Below are positions 1-9,309 of a DNA stretch of 10,176 nt, piece after piece. The notes under the pieces are model-generated. The model did no database searches. It worked only from the letters and a program-made list of their open reading frames with translations, and had not been told where the DNA came from. The stretch lies in the NCBI GenBank assembly GCA_900552345.1, contig URZN01000016.1, positions 1-10,176 of the forward strand, read 5' to 3'. Numbering within the stretch: the first letter of the stretch is position 1; the number at the start of each line of letters is the position of its first letter. This stretch comes from an uncultured Collinsella sp. Lineage in GTDB: Bacteria > Actinomycetota > Coriobacteriia > Coriobacteriales > Coriobacteriaceae. A program made the position numbers and the translations under genes.

Positions 1-29
1 CCCCCGCCGCACGAAGTGCGCAGCGGGGG
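1..29. terminator. GC-rich hairpin, probable terminator after nifJ
   Basis: The outer stem pairs CCCCCGC (1-7) with GCGGGGG (23-29), and the inner stem pairs CGCAC (8-12) with GTGCG (16-20) around a GAA loop, leaving a two-base CA bulge. On the plus strand it is followed by TTCTTTC. In the nifJ direction (minus) the expected U-tract would lie just outside the window, so it cannot be checked. It sits about 60 bases beyond the nifJ stop codon, which suits the end of that transcript. It may also act on a gene converging from the left. Confidence 0.6.
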
Positions 30-87
30 TTCTTTCATGTCCGAGGACGTCCGCGAAGGTCAGCCCTCAGATCCTGCGGTGAGAGAC

Positions 88-3627
<3,540 letters not shown>

Positions 3628-3630
3628 ATA

Positions 3631-3642
3631 CCCCTCTCCTCT
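3631..3642 (-). promoter_or_regulatory. Ribosome binding site of nifJ
   Basis: The minus strand reads AGAGGAGAGGGG, with GGAG (3636-3639) 8 bases before the ATG at 3625-3627. It decides the start codon over the in-frame ATG at 3643-3645. Confidence 0.85.
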
Positions 3643-3659
3643 CATATAGGTATACAGGC

Positions 3660-3675
3660 CCCGGCGATCGCCGGG
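3660..3675. repeat. 16-bp perfect palindrome in the nifJ leader
   Basis: CCCGGCGATCGCCGGG is self-complementary. As RNA it gives a six-pair GC stem with a GAUC loop, 33-48 bases before the nifJ start codon. No U-run follows, so it is not a canonical terminator. It could stabilise the message or be an operator; the sequence alone does not decide. Confidence 0.6.
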
Positions 3676-3890
3676 ATGTTGGCGTGATGGGATTTTCGCT
3701 GTTGCTTCCAATCATCTGGCAGGCGAACTCAGCAGCAGGTACATGGCGTGGAGAGAAGGCATGCCGAGGCGAGGAGGGCTGCACGCGCTCCACAGGCCCA
3801 GCTACCCGTCTTGCACATGACCGAGCGCCGCAAAGGCCGCATGCCGGATGCTCCCGGGCACGCCCCGGCGATGGGAAGCGCCCGCAACGG

Positions 3891-3914
3891 AAATCCGCAT
3901 GCGGGTTTATTGTA
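3891..3914 (-). promoter_or_regulatory. Possible nifJ promoter -10 with overlapping dyad
   Basis: On the minus strand TACAAT (3914 to 3909) resembles a -10 box and is followed at once by an 18-base imperfect dyad whose core CCGCATGCGG (3895-3904) is perfect, about where transcription would start. TTGACG lies upstream (3921-3926) but only 6 bases from the -10, too close to be its -35. No good -35 hexamer is seen at 16-18 bases. This is a candidate only. Confidence 0.3.
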
Positions 3915-3953
3915 CCCCGCCGTCAAGTGTAATTTCGGCAAATATAGGTGGCC

Positions 3954-3967
3954 GGTAAAGGTTTACC
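3954..3967. repeat. GGTAAA/TTTACC dyad upstream of nifJ
   Basis: Six-base arms GGTAAA and TTTACC are separated by GG. The dyad lies about 40 bases upstream of the putative -10, a place where a regulator could bind. No specific regulator is implied by the sequence. Confidence 0.4.
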
Positions 3968-3980
3968 TCGGGTGACTATT

Positions 3981-4003
3981 GTGCGCCCGGCACCGACGGG
4001 CAC
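3981..4003. repeat. Imperfect hairpin
   Basis: GTGCGCCCG (3981-3989) pairs with CGGGCAC (3997-4003), with a two-base bulge. It follows the larger inverted repeat downstream of the FHA gene and has no T-run on either side. It may be part of the same repeat block or a weak transcript end. Confidence 0.4.
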
Positions 4004-4024
4004 AGTCCCCTGGAACCCCACAGC

Positions 4025-4091
4025 AGTTGCGGTGAAATAGGGAGTGTTTTTGCTGTTAACGGCCTTAATCAGTCCCTATTTCACCGCAACT
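4025..4091. repeat. Perfect 19-bp inverted repeat with structured 29-base loop
   Basis: AGTTGCGGTGAAATAGGGA (4025-4043) is exactly repeated in inverse as TCCCTATTTCACCGCAACT (4073-4091). Inside the loop, CTGTTAA (4053-4059) pairs with TTAATCAG (4065-4072) apart from one bulged base. The outer edge is 15 bases after the FHA stop codon. No T-run follows the stem on either strand, so it is not a standard intrinsic terminator. The length and exactness of the arms suggest a dispersed palindromic intergenic element (REP- or MITE-like) or a recombination or 3'-end stability structure; this is inference. Confidence 0.8.
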
Positions 4092-4106
4092 CATTGAGGG
4101 GATGAG

Positions 4107-5045
4107 TTAGAGGGCGCCGAGGAGGATGGCGTAGGTGGTGGATTCGCCGAGTTTGAGCTCGTCGCCGGGGTTGAGCTGAGCGGAGCGGCCAGGCTCTACT
4201 TGAATACACACGCTCGTGGCCCCGTTTACCACCACGGTGCCGTTCGTGGACGACAGGTCCTCGACAAACCATGTGCCAGAATCGTCGCACCAGATATGGG
4301 CATGGCGGGCCGAGACGTCGTCGCCGACGTCGGTGATGTCGCCCTCCCCCGTTGCCAGCGCGCCGACCTCGGCGCCTTCCTCACTCGGCTGAATCCAGCG
4401 CGGGGCGCTCACCACATAGCCGTTTTGCACGCGCAGCAGTCCCAGCGGATGCGCCGGCGCGACCTCGTGCTCGCCCACGACCGAAGATGTGCTCAGCGAG
4501 CGCGGCGTCGACGTGGCGCCACCACAGGTCGCATGAGCGTAGTCGATGGCATAGGTCACCGACGAACGTACATCTGCCGAGCAACCCACGGCGACAAACA
4601 GCACCAGGATGGCCTCGGCGCGCTCGGCGGGCATGAGTTCAGCCGCCTGCGACAGGCGCTCGAGCGCATTGCGATAGAGATTCGTGTCCTGGTAGCATTC
4701 CTCGAGTGCCCGCACCATGGGCTCGCCAGCGGGGCCGCACACCATATTGGTCACGGCCGCGGCGTCCATGGGATTGCGACGGCGCAGGGCCAGCTGCGAC
4801 ATAATGCGCGCGGCCGAGGTGCCGTAATCGGCAAAATAACGTTCCTGTAGCGTGCCGACCGGCGCGCGCACGATAAAGCGCGAAACCCAGGAGCGATCGG
4901 CGGCACGGCTCTGCGGACTACGGCCGTCGGCGAGCGGGCGGCTCGAGAGCACCAGGCCGCACAGTTCGATATGGCTCAGGTGCGCGGCGCGCTTAAAGAT
5001 GTCAAACATTGCCCCGCACGGGGTGAGCTCAGCTTGAGAAGCCAT
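4107..5045 (-). CDS. FHA-domain protein, partner of the adjacent kinase
   Basis: A 312-residue, apparently cytoplasmic protein with no signal peptide or membrane helix. Residues 1 to about 180 form an unrecognised, largely helical region. The C-terminal ~100 residues are a forkhead-associated (FHA) domain: DVSARHAHIW (243-252), then VEDLSSTNGT (261-270) and VNG (273-275). FHA domains bind phosphothreonine peptides, commonly on kinases or their substrates. S245, H248 and N268 are in place, but the arginine of the usual IGR motif is replaced (VGAL, 227-230), so binding may be altered. Translation is probably coupled to the kinase: the start lies 3 bases after the kinase stop, and AAGGAGG, embedded in the kinase's last codons, is about 8 bases upstream. 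It is the last gene of the three-gene operon and is followed by the 19-bp inverted repeat. The FHA call is firm; the role is inferred. Confidence 0.9.
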   Translation of the reverse strand: MASQAELTPCGAMFDIFKRAAHLSHIELCGLVLSSRPLADGRSPQSRAADRSWVSRFIVRAPVGTLQERYFADYGTSAARIMSQLALRRRNPMDAAAVTNMVCGPAGEPMVRALEECYQDTNLYRNALERLSQAAELMPAERAEAILVLFVAVGCSADVRSSVTYAIDYAHATCGGATSTPRSLSTSSVVGEHEVAPAHPLGLLRVQNGYVVSAPRWIQPSEEGAEVGALATGEGDITDVGDDVSARHAHIWCDDSGTWFVEDLSSTNGTVVVNGATSVCIQVEPGRSAQLNPGDELKLGESTTYAILLGAL

Positions 5046-5048
5046 GGC

Positions 5049-6890
5049 TTAGCCCTCCTTGGTCGCAGAGATCGTGTCGGATACTTCGGCCGGCCCGCCA
5101 AAGGTGCGGGCAGCCGCGGCTCCGCCGGCAAGCGGCGTCGCCATGGGAATTTTCGCACGTCGTGCTGACACGACGGGAAGCTCAAAGGCAAACCCCATCG
5201 CCAGCAAAAACCACGTGAGCGCATAGGTTGCAATTATGGCGGCCACCAGGCCACCCGCCACGGCATGCTGGGAAAACACGGCGCATGCGAGTGCGGCCAG
5301 CGCCGGAACCTCGCAGGCGGAAAGGGCCAACACGCCCTGCAGGAATCCCGCACGGCGGTCGCGCGCCAAGGCCCCGGCAGCGATGCCCACCATGCCCGGC
5401 GATGCCAACGCCAGCGCGGCGATAATGGCCGGCAGCTTCCCGGACCACATAAGCGGTCCCACGACGAGCGTCACATGGGCGCCCGACGCCAACAGCGCCG
5501 CTGATACCACGACCACGGTCCAAAGCACGCCGCATACCGCCGTCGCACCAACCATCGCCGCACGCCGGACTGTGTGCCCCGATACCTCCATCGGGCACGG
5601 CATGAGCGGCTCGGCGCGAAGCGAGCGGGCGACATTTTGCGCATAGTGGTCGCAAAATGCCGAGAGCGCCGCCTCCGCCGCAGCCGGCTCGGGACGATCT
5701 TCCTGATGGCAGGACAGGCAGGCAATCACCACATCGAACAGCTGAGCGTCGACAAACGCCAGCGCATCGCGCAGGTCCTCGGAATTTGGATCGAGCCCCA
5801 ACTGCTGAGCCTGTTCGGCCGCGGCAAGTGCCACATCGGGCTCGCGTCGCAGCAGTTGCGTCAAGTCGCAGCCGGGCGCGTGGGCGCCGACGGGATAATC
5901 GGGCAGTGTATCCATCTTGAGGCGATAAGGGCTGGCGATATCGCGTGTCTTTTTGCGCGAGCCCGAAGTACCCGACGCACCCGGCGCTACTTCGTACGGC
6001 GCGACACCGGCGATGAGCTCGTAGACCGCACTCGCCGCTGCGTAGACATCGATCGCCGGCGACATGCGAAGCATGCGCAGGTCGGGGATATCGTCGGTGA
6101 GCATCTCGGGCGGGGCGTAGGCCACCGTCGCACGGCGCAACGTGGCATAGCGCTCGGTAAACGACGCCTTGCCGCCGGTGCCGGCCACCGCAGAGGCGGG
6201 CTCGAGCGCCAGCGACGAGCCAAAGTCGATCAAGCACAGGTCGAAGGTGCCTTCGGCAAGCTGTCGGTCGAGCGGCAGGCGCGCCGTGCGCACCATAACA
6301 TTAGCGGGCGAGATATCGCGATGGACGAACCCCTCGCCTACCAAGCTCATGCGGCAGAGCAGATCGAACAGGTCGCGACCCAGGCGCGCCGCCACGAGCG
6401 GCGACAGACGCCCGGCATCGTCCACGGCAAGGCGCGGGCGCAGGCGAGCGAGCGTCTCGCCCTCGACCCACTCCATGACGATCACGGGCACGCCGTCGAC
6501 CTCGCCCCACCCGTATAAGCGGGGAAAGCCCTTAAGGCCCGAAAGGGCACGATGGCATTCATATTCCTCGCGAAACGCCGCCTTGAACTTGGTGACCAGC
6601 GCCTCGTGGGCGACATCGTCATCAAATTCGTCGCGCGTTGGCAAGATGAGCTGCTTGAGCGCCACGGCCTCGCCCTGCGCGTTGACGGCACGCGTCACAC
6701 GGCCGATACCGCCGCGGCGCATGGTGGCGTCATCGGCAAACAGCATCGTAAAACGGCGCAGGTAGGCGGGAAGCTCGTCCGTGCCCAGGGCGACGGCCGG
6801 CTCAAACCCGTCGACGCGCGCCAGGCGCAGGCCCACCATGGGATCACGGTTGAGCGACTGGGCTGCCGTAGAAGCGAGATCGTTCGTCAT
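5049..6890 (-). CDS. Membrane Ser/Thr protein kinase with four C-terminal TM helices
   Basis: A 613-residue Hanks-type kinase. The catalytic domain spans about 47-415: glycine-rich loop RGGIGRV (59-65), ATP-binding lysine K79 in AVALKQL, catalytic loop HRDISPANV (190-198; D192, N197), DFG at 222-224, APPE ending at E262, and a conserved late arginine (R399, EDRPEP). An insertion of about 80 residues (roughly 300-380) separates the middle and end of the C-lobe. The tail holds four hydrophobic segments (about 442-468, 473-497, 515-538 and 543-568), so the kinase faces the cytoplasm and lacks the extracellular PASTA repeats of PknB. The usual catalytic-loop lysine is serine (HRDIS instead of HRDLK), and the third loop glycine is missing. 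The start overlaps the upstream stop by 4 bases (ATGA) without a clear ribosome site, implying coupling. Substrates are unknown; the downstream FHA protein is a likely partner. Confidence 0.93.
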   Translation of the reverse strand: MTNDLASTAAQSLNRDPMVGLRLARVDGFEPAVALGTDELPAYLRRFTMLFADDATMRRGGIGRVTRAVNAQGEAVALKQLILPTRDEFDDDVAHEALVTKFKAAFREEYECHRALSGLKGFPRLYGWGEVDGVPVIVMEWVEGETLARLRPRLAVDDAGRLSPLVAARLGRDLFDLLCRMSLVGEGFVHRDISPANVMVRTARLPLDRQLAEGTFDLCLIDFGSSLALEPASAVAGTGGKASFTERYATLRRATVAYAPPEMLTDDIPDLRMLRMSPAIDVYAAASAVYELIAGVAPYEVAPGASGTSGSRKKTRDIASPYRLKMDTLPDYPVGAHAPGCDLTQLLRREPDVALAAAEQAQQLGLDPNSEDLRDALAFVDAQLFDVVIACLSCHQEDRPEPAAAEAALSAFCDHYAQNVARSLRAEPLMPCPMEVSGHTVRRAAMVGATAVCGVLWTVVVVSAALLASGAHVTLVVGPLMWSGKLPAIIAALALASPGMVGIAAGALARDRRAGFLQGVLALSACEVPALAALACAVFSQHAVAGGLVAAIIATYALTWFLLAMGFAFELPVVSARRAKIPMATPLAGGAAAARTFGGPAEVSDTISATKEG

Positions 6891-7795
6891 AGGGCGATCG
6901 CCGCCACATTGGTGTTGAAGTTGTTGAGCGCGACGTCGTCATCGCCGTAATGTCCCACCCATTGACACAGGTTGGTATAGCAGCCCCACAGATTGGCATA
7001 CTGCCGATACCACTTAGATTTGGTCGAGAACCTTTGCCGACCGAACTCGGCACGGATAACAAACATGTCATTCGCCAGGGTGTCGCACGGTCCGGTATCG
7101 CCCGTAGCGTCATAGGTCGAAACCACGCTATTGGCGCGGGTGACATAGCCATCGAGCATGTTGTATTTGGTCACGAGCCAGCTGTGGATACTCTCTTCCT
7201 CGGCAACCGAGAGACCACCCGAACCCGTGTCGCCGCCGGCGCCGCCGTCCGTCGAGCCACCACTCGAAGATCCACCGCCAGAGGCGGAGCCCGAACCGGA
7301 ACCGCTGCTCGAGTTCGACGAATCGGAGCTGGAGCCAGACGAACCGGAGCCGCCAGGTTTCCCCGACTGCTGCGTATCCTGACCCTTTTGCTGCTCGGCC
7401 TTGTTTACGACGGCCGAAACGCTGTTATCGGAAAGATGATGGATAATCTTGGTGTTGGTGAGCACGATGGTCTTGCCGTTTGCCAGCGTAACCTCGTTGT
7501 CCGATGTTTCGGGACTGTCCGCATCGTCGCCACCGAACACAATGTGCGAGACCACGCTCGCCCACGTATATCCGGTTGTCGTTCCCAAGTCGCTTTTGGC
7601 CTTGCGCCCAATATGCAGCTCGCGCGCAGCATGCGCCTGCACCATGGACGGCACCGTCATGCCATAAGCCGAAACACCGGCTATGACCAGCACGAGCGAG
7701 CAAGACAGCAGCACATACGCCCGAGGCGCCAGGCCCAGCCGGCGTCGCATGCGCACCGCGGCGCCATGCTTTGTCTGAGTGCCCCCGGGCCGCAT
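6887..7795 (-). CDS. Membrane-anchored protein of unknown function, first gene of kinase/FHA operon
   Basis: I do not recognise a family for this 302-residue protein. A basic N-terminus (MRRRLG around 16-21) is followed by one hydrophobic helix (about 26-46), predicting an inside N-terminus and an outside C-terminus. Next come an outer segment (about 55-140), a Gly/Ser-rich low-complexity linker (about 145-195) and a C-terminal domain (about 196-302) with three cysteines (237, 272, 277). The layout suits a sensor or cell-surface domain held away from the membrane. The start at 7795 is chosen because GGAGGAG lies 5 bases upstream; longer in-frame starts at 7846 or 7984 lack ribosome sites, and the first would run through a terminator-like hairpin. 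The stop overlaps the kinase start (ATGA), so it is probably co-translated and may supply the kinase with an outer domain; this is inferred from position. Confidence 0.8.
   Translation of the reverse strand: MRPGGTQTKHGAAVRMRRRLGLAPRAYVLLSCSLVLVIAGVSAYGMTVPSMVQAHAARELHIGRKAKSDLGTTTGYTWASVVSHIVFGGDDADSPETSDNEVTLANGKTIVLTNTKIIHHLSDNSVSAVVNKAEQQKGQDTQQSGKPGGSGSSGSSSDSSNSSSGSGSGSASGGGSSSGGSTDGGAGGDTGSGGLSVAEEESIHSWLVTKYNMLDGYVTRANSVVSTYDATGDTGPCDTLANDMFVIRAEFGRQRFSTKSKWYRQYANLWGCYTNLCQWVGHYGDDDVALNNFNTNVAAIAL
7211..7363 (-). repeat. Gly/Ser-rich low-complexity coding tract
   Basis: Encodes residues 145-195 of the membrane-anchored protein, almost only Gly and Ser with a few Asp, Asn, Ala and Thr. 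This is typical of a flexible extracellular linker and a likely site of length variation between strains. Confidence 0.75.
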
Positions 7796-7800
7796 GCGTT

Positions 7801-7807
7801 CTCCTCC
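7801..7807 (-). promoter_or_regulatory. Ribosome binding site of the membrane-anchored protein gene
   Basis: The minus strand reads GGAGGAG, 5 bases before the ATG at 7793-7795. It decides the start of that gene. Confidence 0.8.
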
Positions 7808-7810
7808 AAC

Positions 7811-7835
7811 AAAAACACGCCGCTTAAAAGCGGCG
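7811..7835 (-). terminator. Terminator-like hairpin immediately before a ribosome site
   Basis: CGCCGCTT (7818-7825) pairs with AAGCGGCG (7828-7835). On the minus strand the stem is followed by TGTTTTTGTT, the form of an intrinsic terminator. It ends within a few bases of the GGAGGAG ribosome site at 7801-7807, leaving no room for a promoter in between. It therefore ends recR transcripts, attenuates the kinase operon, or both. Confidence 0.6.
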
Positions 7836-7949
7836 CATTCTTTCATATTCACATTTGAGTGTATCAGCGAACCCAAAAGGTTGCGCAACGAATGGGCAAA
7901 TACGAGGCGCAGGCGGACCCATCCACGCGATAAGCGGATGAAAAGCAGG

Positions 7950-7965
7950 TTTGTTGCACAACAAA
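7950..7965. repeat. TTTGTTG/CAACAAA dyad upstream of the kinase operon
   Basis: Perfect 7-base arms TTTGTTG (7950-7956) and CAACAAA (7959-7965) are separated by CA. The form and size suit a dimeric regulator's operator, and it lies about 155 bases upstream of the operon's first start codon. I could not assign a convincing promoter next to it. Confidence 0.45.
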
Positions 7966-7992
7966 TGTATGAACGCGCGCCCAATTATGAGT

Positions 7993-8029
7993 GCCCCGTG
8001 CGGCAGGCCGACGGGACATGCCGTGGGGC
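7993..8029 (-). terminator. Imperfect hairpin after recR, weak terminator candidate
   Basis: GCCCC (7993-7997) pairs with GGGGC (8025-8029), and CGGCA (8001-8005) with TGCCG (8019-8023), around a 13-base loop. It begins 9 bases after the recR stop. The downstream sequence on the minus strand (ACTCATAATT) is not a real T-tract, so it may only slow or protect the transcript. Confidence 0.35.
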
Positions 8030-8038
8030 TGGCGCCGC

Positions 8039-8635
8039 CTAGATCGCGCGGCGGGCCTCGATAGCGCGGCCAAGCGTAAGCTCGTCGGCATACTCCAAGT
8101 CGCCGCCCACGGGAAGGCCGCTCGCAAGACGCGATACCTCAACGCCCAATGGCTTGATGGTGCGAGCAAGGTAGCTCGCCGTAGTCTCGCCCTCGATGTT
8201 GGGGTTGGTGGCGATAATGACCTCGTGGATGTCCTCGTGGCCCAGGCGCGCCAGCAGCTCGCGGATATGCAGCTGCTCGGGACCGATCTTGTCCATGGGG
8301 CTGATCACGCCGCCCAGCACATGGTACAGGCCATGGTAGCTGCCCGTGCGCTCGATTGCCTGAACGTCGCGTGGCTCGCCCACCACGCAAATGCGAGTGG
8401 TATCGCGCATCGGATCCTGGCAGATGGAGCACTCGTCGGCCGTGGCGTAGTTAAAGCAACGGCTGCAAAAGTGGACCTCCTGCTTGACCTCCAGGATGGC
8501 CTCGGCCAGGCGGCGGGCCTCCTCGGCATCGGCCTCGAGCAGGTAATAGGCGATGCGCTGGGCCGACTTGGGACCAATGCCCGGCAGACGACCCAGCTCA
8601 TCGAGCAGTTTTTGCAGACTGTGATTCGCACTCAT
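8039..8635 (-). CDS. recR: Recombination mediator protein RecR, complete
   Basis: A 198-residue cytoplasmic RecR, the usual length. It acts with RecF/RecO to load RecA onto SSB-coated single-stranded DNA at gaps. The N-terminal helix-hairpin-helix ([19 protein letters not shown], about 14-32) is followed by a four-cysteine zinc motif (C57, C60, C69, C72) and a Toprim domain (about 80-175; VVGEPRDV with E87, ATNPNIEGE at 142-150). The C-terminal [21 protein letters not shown] (168-188) is a hallmark of the family. It lies 13 bases after ybaB in the standard ybaB-recR order and is very likely co-transcribed with it. No Shine-Dalgarno sequence is visible before its ATG, which is preceded by an alternating AT run, so translation may depend on ribosomes from ybaB. 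Confidence 0.97.
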   Translation of the reverse strand: MSANHSLQKLLDELGRLPGIGPKSAQRIAYYLLEADAEEARRLAEAILEVKQEVHFCSRCFNYATADECSICQDPMRDTTRICVVGEPRDVQAIERTGSYHGLYHVLGGVISPMDKIGPEQLHIRELLARLGHEDIHEVIIATNPNIEGETTASYLARTIKPLGVEVSRLASGLPVGGDLEYADELTLGRAIEARRAI

Positions 8636-8648
8636 ATATATGCGTGTC

Positions 8649-8969
8649 TTAGAACGGCATGCCCGGGATGTTGAGGCCGCCGGTGATGGCGCCCATCTGC
8701 TTGTTGGCGAGCTCGTTGACGCCGCGGACGGCCTCGTTGACGGCAGCCATGATCATGTCCTGCAGCATATCGACGTCCTCGGGATCGAGGGCATCGGGAT
8801 CGATGGTGAGGTTGACGAGCTCCATCTCGCCGTTAACGGTCACCTTGACCATACCGCCGCCGGCAGAGGCGTCGACGGTCTGGGACTTGAGGTTCTCCTG
8901 CGCGGCGGCAAGCTGCTCCTGCATCTTGCGAGCCTGCTTCATCATCTGCTGCATGTTCATACCGGCCAT
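8649..8969 (-). CDS. ybaB: YbaB/EbfC-family nucleoid-associated protein
   Basis: A 106-residue, complete member of the YbaB/EbfC family: small DNA-binding dimers found bound to the nucleoid and often encoded between dnaX and recR. Visible family traits are the Met/Gln/Lys-rich N-terminal helix ([14 protein letters not shown]), the [23 protein letters not shown] core (about 35-57), and the [16 protein letters not shown] helix (about 65-80). AAAGGAG (8975-8981) lies 5 bases before the chosen ATG. recR follows after 13 bases. A likely own promoter lies upstream, since the gene is separated from dnaX by a divergent gene. Confidence 0.95.
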   Translation of the reverse strand: MAGMNMQQMMKQARKMQEQLAAAQENLKSQTVDASAGGGMVKVTVNGEMELVNLTIDPDALDPEDVDMLQDMIMAAVNEAVRGVNELANKQMGAITGGLNIPGMPF

Positions 8970-9044
8970 GATGGCTCCTTTACGTGCGGCCGCGCGACAA
9001 GCTGCAAGGGCAGCCGGGGCGCGGCGGGACTTTCAAACTCAAAA

Positions 9045-9053
9045 ATCGTACCA
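9045..9053 (-). promoter_or_regulatory. Extended -10 candidate for ybaB-recR
   Basis: The minus strand reads TGGTACGAT, matching the extended -10 form TGnTAnnAT, about 75 bases before the ybaB start. No matching -35 hexamer is clear. It would give ybaB-recR a promoter independent of dnaX. Confidence 0.35.
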
Positions 9054-9131
9054 CGGCGAGAGGCCAGCGAGCGGGGCGGTCGCGCTACCTCAGTCGATAT
9101 ACATGTCCTGGAGTGCAAGTCGCGCCTAAAG

Positions 9132-9166
9132 ATTATGCAAGGTCGAATAATTCGCATCTGCATAAT
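9132..9166. promoter_or_regulatory. 35-base nested dyad, operator-like
   Basis: Outer arms ATTATGCA (9132-9139) and TGCATAAT (9159-9166) and an inner palindrome CGAATAATTCG (9144-9154) share exactly the same centre, base 9149, with 4-base spacers on each side. Thus 26 of 35 bases are in symmetric pairs. It lies between divergent genes, about 160 bases from ybaB and 145 from the rightward gene, and each outer arm also contains an outward-facing CATAAT. It could be an operator for a dimer or tetramer, or an RNA hairpin. Function is inferred. Confidence 0.6.
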
Positions 9167-9269
9167 ATTGAAAGCTAAATCTTGTAGAGCCGGAATCCGA
9201 CATTTAATGCGTACCACTAAATGGCCAAATGCCGAGCCACTACTCGAGGCGGCGCTCATGACGGCGGGG

Positions 9270-9275
9270 TATAAT
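9270..9275 (+). promoter_or_regulatory. TATAAT -10 box for the membrane-protein gene
   Basis: A perfect TATAAT lies 34 bases before the ATG at 9310, giving a short leader. No TTGACA-like -35 is seen at 16-18 bases upstream, which may mean an activator is needed. Confidence 0.5.
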
Positions 9276-9309
9276 CTGATTGCCATAGATAGCAATTTGG
9301 AGGTGCCCC

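Larger units (their letters stand above)
3628..4106. other. 479-base intergenic region between the FHA gene and nifJ
   Basis: No convincing gene lies here. From right to left (the direction of nifJ transcription) it holds the 19-bp inverted repeat (4025-4091), an imperfect hairpin (3981-4003), a GGTAAA/TTTACC dyad (3954-3967), a TACAAT -10-like hexamer (3909-3914), a dyad around CCGCATGCGG (3891-3908), about 220 bases of GC-rich leader, a 16-bp palindrome (3660-3675) and the nifJ ribosome site. Short open frames on both strands lack ribosome sites and family-like sequence. If the -10 is right, nifJ has a leader of roughly 270 bases. I do not recognise a known riboswitch in it. Confidence 0.6.
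8970..9309. other. 340-base divergent control region between ybaB and the membrane-protein gene
   Basis: No gene seen. It holds the ybaB ribosome site (8975-8981), an extended -10 candidate for ybaB (9045-9053), the 35-base nested dyad (9132-9166), short CATTTA/TAAATG arms (9201-9206 and 9218-9223), a TATAAT box (9270-9275) and the ribosome site of the rightward gene (9299-9303). Its right half (about 9120-9300) is visibly more AT-rich than the surrounding genes. I looked for an SRP RNA, which accompanies this locus in some bacteria, and saw none. Confidence 0.6.

Noticed and set aside
3664..3671. GCGATCGC, the cyanobacterial HIP1 octamer, also found at 6894-6901
   Set aside because: Only two copies were noticed in 10 kb, one inside a coding overlap, and nothing else suggests a cyanobacterium; chance is likely in GC-rich DNA.
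3729..3975. Short open frames on both strands in the nifJ leader
   Set aside because: No ribosome sites, Arg/Ala/Cys-rich composition typical of GC-rich noncoding DNA, and one would need a TTG start overlapping the putative promoter.
4025..4091. Invertible promoter switch flanked by the 19-bp inverted repeats
   Set aside because: The 29-base loop is too short for known invertible promoters, contains no clear promoter, and no recombinase gene is nearby.
4200..4850. Plus-strand open frames opposite the FHA gene, and similar ones opposite the kinase, the membrane-anchored protein and recR
   Set aside because: They are Arg/His/Ala-rich complements of real genes, lack ribosome sites and show no domains.
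7796..7984. Longer N-terminus for the membrane-anchored protein (starts at 7984 or 7846)
   Set aside because: Neither start has a ribosome site, the extension reads through a terminator-like hairpin, and a strong GGAGGAG sits before 7795.
8970..9309. SRP RNA or another small RNA gene next to the dnaX-ybaB-recR locus
   Set aside because: No conserved SRP core motif or convincing promoter-hairpin-terminator unit is visible; only operator-like dyads.
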